A program made the translations under genes and the position numbers. From assembly GCA_963674495.2 (NCBI GenBank), contig CAXXLG010000002.1:62001-126000 (forward strand): a DNA stretch of 64,000 bases, read 5' to 3'. Source of the stretch: RGIG3178 sp963674495 (GTDB lineage: Bacteria; Bacillota; Clostridia; Christensenellales; QAND01). Under the pieces are notes generated by a model that did not search any database, had not been told where the DNA came from, and saw only the letters and a list, made by a program, of their open reading frames with translations. This document shows, one piece after another, positions 35,570 to 43,700 of the stretch. Position 1 is the first letter of the stretch, and each line of letters opens with the position of its first letter.

Positions 35570-36023
35570 ACGTTCTATGATCGAATTTATCCAAATCCAT
35601 TATCAATGGGTTCCTTTTCCATGTCCTCTTCTTTTGATTTTTTCCACCATTCATCATCTTTGCTCTTTACCCATCCGTTTATTCCATAATCCTTGGCATC
35701 AAACAGTTCTTCATTTTACTTGGATCGGCATCACAGAGATTCTATTTATCCTCATTTGTAATTTCAAACCGTATTTTAGTCCGCCTATCGAAATAATCAT
35801 TTTCCCATCCATCCACCCAACCTATTTTTACCCAGCCGATTGGCAATCCACAATGCACCACCTCGCATCGTATCCGCGGCAAAACAAGTCATATCAACAA
35901 GCCGTCTTGCCGCCTCAGACGGCCCATATCGCAATATGCTCTATAATCCAAGAGACAACATCTCAGCAGGCTATGGGGCCCCTCACCCCTCACAGAGGCC
36001 ATGCTGACCCACCGGTTCATCCA
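35570..36023. other. Intergenic stretch, no supported gene
   Basis: This T/C-rich stretch carries one long plus-strand frame (35547-36143), but that frame starts inside the terminator, has no ribosome site and runs antisense into the DUF4180 gene. Nothing else was recognised. Confidence 0.55.
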
Positions 36024-36383
36024 TCAACGCACCAGCCATGCTTGCGCCTCCTCCCTGCTGGCATAAATACGAAACGAATTGCCCTTGTTTGCCTCCAGTG
36101 CCATCTCCATGAATCTCTTACTCTGTACGATGTCCTCTGGTAAAACCACCACCGCCTTGATGTGGTAGTTGGCAAATTTCTGCAACATTAAACCCGCCGA
36201 CCGCGTCTTGAGATCAAAGAAATCTGCATCCAGCGCGTCGTGATGGATGAGCAACAGACTGGTCTCGTTCTCCCCGCACAGTGCCACCAAATCCAACGCA
36301 TCCGCCTCCGTTTTGACGGGGTTCTTTGCGGATATAATTTCAACATAGGTTTTGCCGTTAGCCGTATGAGTACGATGGTTCAT
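36024..36383 (-). CDS. DUF4180 protein
   Basis: The start is ATG 36383, with AAGGAGA upstream. The 119-residue protein has the DUF4180 core DALDLVALCGENETSLLL, DFFDLKTRSAGLMLQKFAN and MALEANKGNSFRIYASREEA. The domain has no known biochemical role. It often follows a PadR gene, as here, 20 bases after the stop of the regulator gene. Confidence 0.88.
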   Translation of the reverse strand: MNHRTHTANGKTYVEIISAKNPVKTEADALDLVALCGENETSLLLIHHDALDADFFDLKTRSAGLMLQKFANYHIKAVVVLPEDIVQSKRFMEMALEANKGNSFRIYASREEAQAWLVR

Positions 36384-36403
36384 TCCATTGCTCTCCTTGC
36401 ATG

Positions 36404-36940
36404 CTATATTTCCAATAAAGATTGGCGAAGCTCTTCTATCCATTCCAATTCCGCTCGATAGCCCGATTCGATATTCTGATGAATCATATCAAATATTAAC
36501 GTTTCCCGTTCGTTGCGGTTGGGCGAATGTCGGTGCCGCTTGCGTTTTTCCCTCTCCATCACAAGCTGCATGGTAACCGCCTGCTGATATTGTCCGATCA
36601 GCTTATCCAACTCACCCTCGTTTAATAGATCTGCCCAAGCCAGTTGAACCAAAAACTGTTTTTTGCATTCGGGTGGTTGCGGCGTGGACCGCACCCATTC
36701 CTTGAGTGCATTGATCCCCTCCTGTGTAACGGTATATACCTTTTTAGACGGCGTTCCGTCCTGATGAATCACCCTGTTGGTCACGTATCCTTGCTCCTGC
36801 ATATCAAGCAACGCCCGGTAGATCTGGTTGTTGTTGCCGGACCAGTATAGAAAGGAAGAATCCTCAAATATCTTCTTCAAATCATATCCAGTAGCCGGCC
36901 AGCAGCTTAACAACCCCAGAATCGCAAATTGGATAGCCAT
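36404..36940 (-). CDS. PadR-family transcriptional regulator
   Basis: The 178-residue protein has the N-terminal PadR winged helix (FAILGLLSCWPATGYDLKKIF, NQIYRALLDMQEQGYV, KVYTVTQEGINALKEW). A C-terminal Vir_AcrR-like helical dimerisation region of about 90 residues follows. PadR proteins repress nearby stress or efflux genes. Its only partner here is the DUF4180 gene. Its promoter contains repeated TATGATA elements that could be its own operators. Confidence 0.9.
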   Translation of the reverse strand: MAIQFAILGLLSCWPATGYDLKKIFEDSSFLYWSGNNNQIYRALLDMQEQGYVTNRVIHQDGTPSKKVYTVTQEGINALKEWVRSTPQPPECKKQFLVQLAWADLLNEGELDKLIGQYQQAVTMQLVMEREKRKRHRHSPNRNERETLIFDMIHQNIESGYRAELEWIEELRQSLLEI

Positions 36941-36970
36941 GCTCAGTCACTCCCGCCTTATCATATGTTA

Positions 36971-37000
36971 GTTATATCATATACGTTTTCGCCTTGTCAA
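36971..37000 (-). promoter_or_regulatory. Promoter of the padR-DUF4180 operon
   Basis: On the minus strand TTGACA (37000-36995) and TATAAC (36976-36971) are spaced by 18 bases. TATGATA-like repeats overlap the -10 region and lie just downstream, where a repressor could bind. Confidence 0.65.
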
Positions 37001-37019
37001 GGGTACTACGTTCATACTT

Positions 37020-37051
37020 CAAAGGCCACATGAATTATCATGTGGCCTTTG
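37020..37051 (-). terminator. Rho-independent terminator, bidirectional
   Basis: CAAAGGCCACATGA and TCATGTGGCCTTTG form a perfect 14-bp stem around ATTA. It lies downstream of the minus-strand cupin gene, between that gene and padR. Confidence 0.8.
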
Positions 37052-37132
37052 ATTGCCGGTAATCGAATTCATAGCCGCGCTACAAAGAACCCCGTCCCGC
37101 GTATTCCTATGTCCTTTGCGGCATAACGCCGT

Positions 37133-37492
37133 TCAATCCAGGTGGAAATAGTGGATGTCGAACGCTTTGTTTGTAATAAATAGGCACTCCACATCCTCGT
37201 CCTTGCCCCCGTGCGTCATGGTTGTTCCCTCTTCAAACCATACAAAGCTGCCCGCCTCGAAATCCCCTTTGTCGGTGTGGAGCGTGCCTTTCAATACGTA
37301 CAGGCCATGCCCGCAGTGGTGATCGTGAAGTGGCGTGATTGAACCTTTGGGATAGCGTGCAAGCTTTACCATCATGCCCGTATCCGCATCGTTCCACAGC
37401 ACTTTTTCGTACGTCACATTGCCCGTGTTTTTACTGATGTGTTTATGGTCCTCCAGCGCGATATCCTTTCCATGCAGTTCGATTCCGCTCAT
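37133..37492 (-). CDS. Cupin-domain protein
   Basis: The ATG at 37492 is preferred because GAGG lies nine bases upstream; earlier starts are too close to it. The 119-residue protein is a single cupin barrel with PLHDHHCGHGLYVLKGTL (metal-binding HxH and following residues), GSFVWFEEGTTMTHGG and VECLFITNKAF. Small cupins of this ChrR-like or DUF-type bind a metal and act as dioxygenases, isomerases or binding proteins; the substrate is unknown. Confidence 0.85.
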   Translation of the reverse strand: MSGIELHGKDIALEDHKHISKNTGNVTYEKVLWNDADTGMMVKLARYPKGSITPLHDHHCGHGLYVLKGTLHTDKGDFEAGSFVWFEEGTTMTHGGKDEDVECLFITNKAFDIHYFHLD

Positions 37493-37639
37493 ATTCATCT
37501 TCCTCACATCCGTTTATAGTTGGGTCTTGATTCCATTGTATACGCAACCACCGCATCCCACAACATCGTCCGCCGTATTACCGGTTATATACAACCCTTC
37601 ATTGCGTTTCCAATCGACGCAAGCATGCGTATACAACAA

Positions 37640-37671
37640 GATGGCCCGGCATCCAAAGACGCCGCGCCATC
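37640..37671 (-). terminator. Imperfect hairpin downstream of the giant gene
   Basis: GATGGCCCGGC and GCCGCGCCATC pair over 11 positions with one mismatch and a ten-base loop, about 40 bases past the stop of the giant gene. The T tract is poor, so it is only a possible terminator. Confidence 0.4.
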
Positions 37672-37711
37672 ATATTGTTTCCTCAGTATACGCAGCCTTT
37701 TTACACACCGC

Positions 37712-40700
37712 CTATGCGACCGCTTCCTCGCGTTTGCGCCGCCAATACAGCCACCAGACCACACCGCCCAACAACAGAAGCGCAAGCAGTATGTACAGCC
37801 AGCTCAGATTCGTAGGCTGCGCGCCGCTGTCTCCCGGTATCGGGATGACGTCGCATATGATAACCGGGTACTCATGTTTCTCCTGCGGTTTATAGCGGTT
37901 TCTGTACCAAACGCCGCCGTATTCGGAACTCAAGCGCAGCCTGCCCCATACGTAGACGATAAACCTGTCGTCCGGCGCGCCGATGTCGCCGTAGGCAGCA
38001 ACGGTCAGGTTGCGCGCGTATACCGTGCCTCCCGATACCGTGCCGCGCGCCGTGATGGTCACGTTGCGCCCGCGCATGTAGTCCACATTCAGATGCGTCA
38101 GACAGTACAGGTCAATGTTCCTGCCCCTGATATCCACGTTTTGCGCATTGATCACAAGCGGACTGTCCGCCGTGCCGATATCCCGCGACGCGTCGATCTT
38201 CAGCGTCGTTGCCCGGATATTGGCGCTTCCCGCTGCGGCCGCGGCATCCGCTGTCACATAACCCTTCACTTTCAGGCATGCGTTACCGGTTGCATAGATG
38301 GTGCCGATGGTGAGCGACCTGTCGTTGTCGATGCCGAAGTTGCCGGGCTCCGAATCGGTGCCCATCGCCATGCCGGACAGATAGCTTGTGCTTGTTCTTA
38401 TCTTGTGTTTGCAGTTCCCCACGCTGCCCATAAGCGCATCCAGCCGCACGGACGTGCCCGTGATGTTCCTGTGCCTGCCGCTGGTGCCCATGATCGACCC
38501 TAACGCCGTGAGGCGCACGCTGCCGCCCGCTGTGACCGTATCCACAGTCAGGTCCCCCGCGGATGCCAGGGCGATATCGTCGCCGCTGAGGCTGCCTGCC
38601 ACAACATTGAGCAATCCTTTCACCAGTACGGAGATGCCGTGTGTCATGGTTCCGATATGGCCACCCGCAACCAGCGTCAGATCCCCGGCACAGGTGATCG
38701 TTGTCGGTGCAATCTGCGCCGCCGCAATCAGTACGTCCGCATTCTGCCGGAGGATGTCCGCATCCATCTGCATCAACGTCGCGTACGCCTGCTTGTCGTT
38801 GGCAAACACCCTTGCCTCTTCCGCCGTCAGCCTTGCCGCTTCCTCGTCTGTCTGCGCGAGCAGCAGTTCCGCAAGAAGGTCAGCCTTCTTCTCGTTCGAG
38901 CGCTCAAGGTCGCGATTGAGCTTTTTGATCTTCGACGCTTTCTGTTTATCCGTCAATTCCGGATCGGCGTTGATCGCATCGATCTGCGCCTGCACGTCGA
39001 GTATGTGCGCTTCGATCTCGGCAATCTCGGCTTCGATCTCCATGCGCTCTGTCTGCCTGTTCGTATAATCCTCTTCAAGCCGCGTCGCAAACGTATTGAT
39101 CACGTCCGCCTCCGCTTGCGCCAAGTCCGCCATATTCTGCGCGTCGTTGGCGATGCGCTGCGCTTCGGCCGCATCCTCAATGAGGGTCGGATACGTATCC
39201 AGTTCCTCGATGCTGCCCGGCACGGTCAGTACGATGTCGCCTTCTGTCGATTCAAGGCCCAGCAGCAACATGTCGCCACTGATCTCCGTGATGTACAGCT
39301 CCGTGCCGTACGCCGCAAACATGCCCGTTTTGGTCAGGCCGTTTTGCGTATCCACTTCAAACGGGTCGTCTTCGGTACCGATGCCGCCGTCCATGGCGAT
39401 CAGTTCGATGCTGTCCGCCGTCACCGTCGCCGGCATGTACAGTCTGTCGCCCTCAATGATTGCGCCCGGTGCATAGATGACTGCCGTACTTCCCGCCGTC
39501 GCAAATCCCAGCGTGAGGTCTTCCGTGCTGTCCGCACGGCTTTGGATCTTCATCATCAGAAGGCTCAACTGCGCCTGCGCATATACCTGTCCGGTTATGC
39601 TGTCCACCAGAAGGATCATATCGTCGGTATCGGTGAGGCATATGTTTCCGTATGCGCTTGCCATGGTCAAACCGGTGACGGCCATGTCGATCCATTTATC
39701 CGTCGTGCCGATACTGCCGGTTCCTGCATACAGTGTGGCGTTTCCGCCCGCCGTGATATTCTTTTTACCGCTCTGCGCCGCCGTGCGCACATCCAGTATG
39801 CTGCCCGGCGCGACAAGCTGCACATCCGTGCCCGCTATGATCTCGCCGATGCCCATATCACCGGTCATCTCCTCGATGTTCACGATCCCCGTAAGGCCGG
39901 TGGCGTCAAGGTGCGTCGCCTCGGCAGGGTAATCTACGCGCAGGAAGTCGTAGCGCACGACCACCTTCAGCGCCCACTGCATAACGGCTTCGCCCTTCCT
40001 TGTGAATACCGGCAGACCGTTCTCATCCAGCACCGGCACCCATTCGAGTACGTATGCAACGGGTACGCCGTAGACGGTCTCGTCAATGTTCCACACGATG
40101 GTCGGGTGGTTCGCCCGCTGCTCGACGATCAGCGCCTGCGATGCGGATCCGATGTTGTCCATCGCCCACAGCGTCACATCGCGGCCCAGGATGTGCTCTT
40201 TATTGGGATTTTCAATGCCGTATATGCTTCCAAGCTCCACGGTGATCGTAACGTCGCCGCGCTCGGATTTGATGTATCCGGCTGTCAGATCGCCGCTCCT
40301 CTGCGTGATGAATATATCGCCTTCGTTGTATACGTATCCGTCGCCAGTGCTGATGCCGATGTCCATCGTGAACGTCCGCGCCGCCGCGTCGTCGTATGTC
40401 GTGCCTTGCGGATACTCGCTCTGTTCCACCGCGGCGTCATAGAGCGCCTGGATCTGCTCGTCATTCAAGAGCGAACCCAACGTCTCGCCGAAGTCGTTCA
40501 CCGCCCAATCCTCGATCATCACGCTCAGCAGGGCTTTCGCCGTCTTGTCGCTCATGACGTAACGGGTTGTGTAGACGCCGTGCACCTTCACGGTCTCGGT
40601 CTTTACGATCGCCGCGATCATCTTCTGCGCGATATCCAAAGCCGATTCGGGGTCGTTCCTGAGCATCCTTCTGATGGCGCTGGAGCGGTACGCGTATTCG

Positions 40701-43700
40701 TCGATCCACGAAGCCAGCTTTGAGGATGTGAGTTCCCCGGACTGTATCAGGGCCTTGATCGTGCCGTCGTTCAACAGCGCCGACCAATCCTCGCGCGTCA
40801 TGTTCTCAAAGATCCAAGCGGATTGCTCGCCCGGCGTCTGCGCGTCGATGGCCTCAAACAGTTCCTGCACGTTGATGTTCTGCAGGTAATCGCCGAACAC
40901 GACGTTGCCGTCGATATCCGTGCCGCTTGTGACCGCGTCTGCGGGCATAACATCCGGCGGCAGATCCAGCGCATCGACGTAGAAGTTTGTCACGTTGGGC
41001 ACATACATCGTTACAAGCGCCGGAATGTCCGCGATTAGCCGCACGCCGTATGTCCCGATGTCCTGCCCCGCCGCCAGACTCAGCAGCGCGTTGTCATAAA
41101 CGCTGCCGTTGCCGATATCGCTTTCATCGAACGTGATCACCGGAATGACGCCGGTGAGCGACACGATCGATCCGTCCGCGTCGAATACGATCAGGCTTTG
41201 CGCAGCATCCAGAGTGTCGAAGCGTATGTCTCCGCCCGTGCCCGAAGGCGACGCCGTATCCAGCTTCAGGCTGCTCGTATTAGCATAGATGCCCTGCGCC
41301 GTGATATCCGCGCCCGCCGTAAAGATCACATCGGACCCGTTCGTCAGGTCGATGTCGTAATGCTTATCCGCGCCCGGCGCGTTGATTGCAGCCACGATCG
41401 ACGCGCCCGCAGTAAAGCGCACCGCGCTGTTGTCCGCGGCAACGTCGTCGTATGTGATGCTTCCGTTTTGCGCAGTCAGCGTCACGATGCTATCCGCAGC
41501 GTCAAAGTCGATCAGTGCGATGTTACCGCATGCCGTCATCTCCACCGTGCTGGCATCCGACGCCGTAAGGTCGTACAGCGAGATGCTGCCGTACTGCGCC
41601 ATAAATTGGACCGCGCTTTGCGACGCATCGAAGCCGTACAGGCCGATATCCCCGTACGCGACGAACGTCACGCCGCTGCCGGTGGAATCGAATTCATACA
41701 GATTGATGCTGCCCTGCTGCGCCGTGAACCCGACCGAGCTCTGCGACGCGCCGAAGCCGTACAGCGTGATGTTTCCATACGCCGTGAGCGTCACGAGGCT
41801 CTGCGACGCGCTGAATTCGCAAAGATTGATATTCCCATGCTGCGCGCTCAGCGTGACCATGCTGTTGGCGCTGTCAAAGTCGAGCAGCGCGATTGTTCCG
41901 TACGCAGTCATTTCAATTGTGCTGCTGCTGTTGGCGTCAAGACCATACAGCGAGATGCTGCCATGCCGCGCGATGAAATCAACGGTGCTTGCGGACGAAC
42001 CGAAGCTATACAGATCGATGTTGCCGTATGCGTCAAGCGTTACGGCGCTCCCATTCGCACCGAACGCATGCAATGTGATGCTGCCGTTCTGGGCCGTCAT
42101 CGTCACATGGCTGTCGCCGCTCGAAAGGTCGCCGTCAAGCACGATGCCGCCAAACGCCGTCAAAATCACCATGCTTCCCGTGGAATCCAAATTGCACAGG
42201 GTTATGTCGCCGCCGTTGGCGGTAACGGTCACCTGGCTGTTTTCGCCGGACATATCCAGCAGCGTAATCCCGCCGCTTGCAATCAGCTTAACCATGCTGA
42301 CGCCCAGCGCCGCCAGGTTATAAAGGCTGATGTCGCCGCCCAGCGCGTTTATCGTCACGGCGCTTCCCTCGCTCCAAAGGTCGCCCGAAAGCGCGATGCC
42401 GCCGGATGCCGTCAACGCGACCGTGCTGCCCGAAGCGTCAAGCCTGCCAAGGGTTATGTCGCCGCCGTTTGCGGTTATGTCCACATGGCTGGTTGTCGAG
42501 GACAGATCCAGCAGCGCAACCCCTTCGCCGGCTGTCAATTGAACCGTGCTGACGCCGGTTGCCGTCAAATATCCAAGGCCGATGCCGCCGCCTGTTGCTC
42601 TGAGCGTCACACCGCTGGCGTTGCTCCAAAGGTCACCCGAGAGCCAGATGCCGCCGGACGCCGTAAGGCTCACCGTGCTGCCCAGGGCGTCGAGCTTGCC
42701 CAATGTTATGTCGCCGCCGTTTGCACGCAGCGTCACGGTGCTGCCCGTTGAGGACAGATCCAGCAGCCCAATCTTTTTGCCCGCCGTCATCGTGACCGTG
42801 CTGGCGCCAATCGCCGTCAGATTGCCGATGCCGATGTCCCCGGTCTGCGCGTTCAGCGTCACGATGCTGTCGTCGCTTGAAAGGCTGCCATTCAGCGCAA
42901 TGTCCACATATGCCCCTATATCCACTTCGCTGCCCGCGGCGTCAAGATCGGACAGGTCGATATCCCCGTTGTACGCTCTGACCTTCACCGTGCTGTCCGT
43001 CGATGTAAGATCCAGCATCGCAACGCTGATACCCGCCGTTATTTCAACGTTGCTCGCATCTGCCAGAAGGTTGCCCATGCCGATATGGCCGCTCAGCGAC
43101 CAGATGGCAACGACGCTGTCAATGCTCGTCAAATCGTCCATGCCGATGTCCCCGTACGCCGTTACCGTAACGAGGCTCGGGTCCGCCCACAGGTCATACA
43201 GTTCGATGCTTCCATTCTGCGCACGGAGCTCCACGGTACTGTCCGTCGACGTCAGATCGTACAGATCGATATCCTCGTGCGCCGTGAGCGAGACGTCGCT
43301 GCCCGTAGCGTCAAGGTCGCACATGTCGATGCCGGCTTGCTGCGATGTGATGGTAACGGTACTGTCGATGCTCGTAATATCGTATAGGTTGACGTACCCG
43401 TAGGCCGTGATCGTGACCGTGCTCGGGTCCGCCCAGATGTTGTGCAGTATGATATCGCCGTGCGAGGAAGTCAGCGTCGCCGTGCTGTCGTGGCAAACAA
43501 GATCCCACAGTGTGATGTCGTCGTACGCGCTCAATGCAACCGTGCTGTCCGTTGCCAGTAAGTCATAGAGGTCAATGTCTCCGTGCAGCGCATCCATCGT
43601 GACAATCGAATTGGTGGCGGTCAACTTCCAGATCGAGATGCTTCCGTTGGCCATGAATTCCAGTTCGCTGTCCGTGACTGTGATGTCCCCGGTAAAGAGG

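Noticed and set aside
35547..36143. 198-codon plus-strand frame after the liv operon
   Set aside because: It begins inside the liv terminator, lacks a ribosome site and runs antisense into the DUF4180 gene.
37712..37830. LPXTG sortase anchor
   Set aside because: The residues before the hydrophobic span (PIPGDSGAQPTN) contain no LPXTG-like motif.
41368..43670. CRISPR-like periodicity
   Set aside because: The period is about 62 bases, the units are diverged at DNA level, and they encode protein repeats in a continuous frame. There are no identical repeats or unique spacers.
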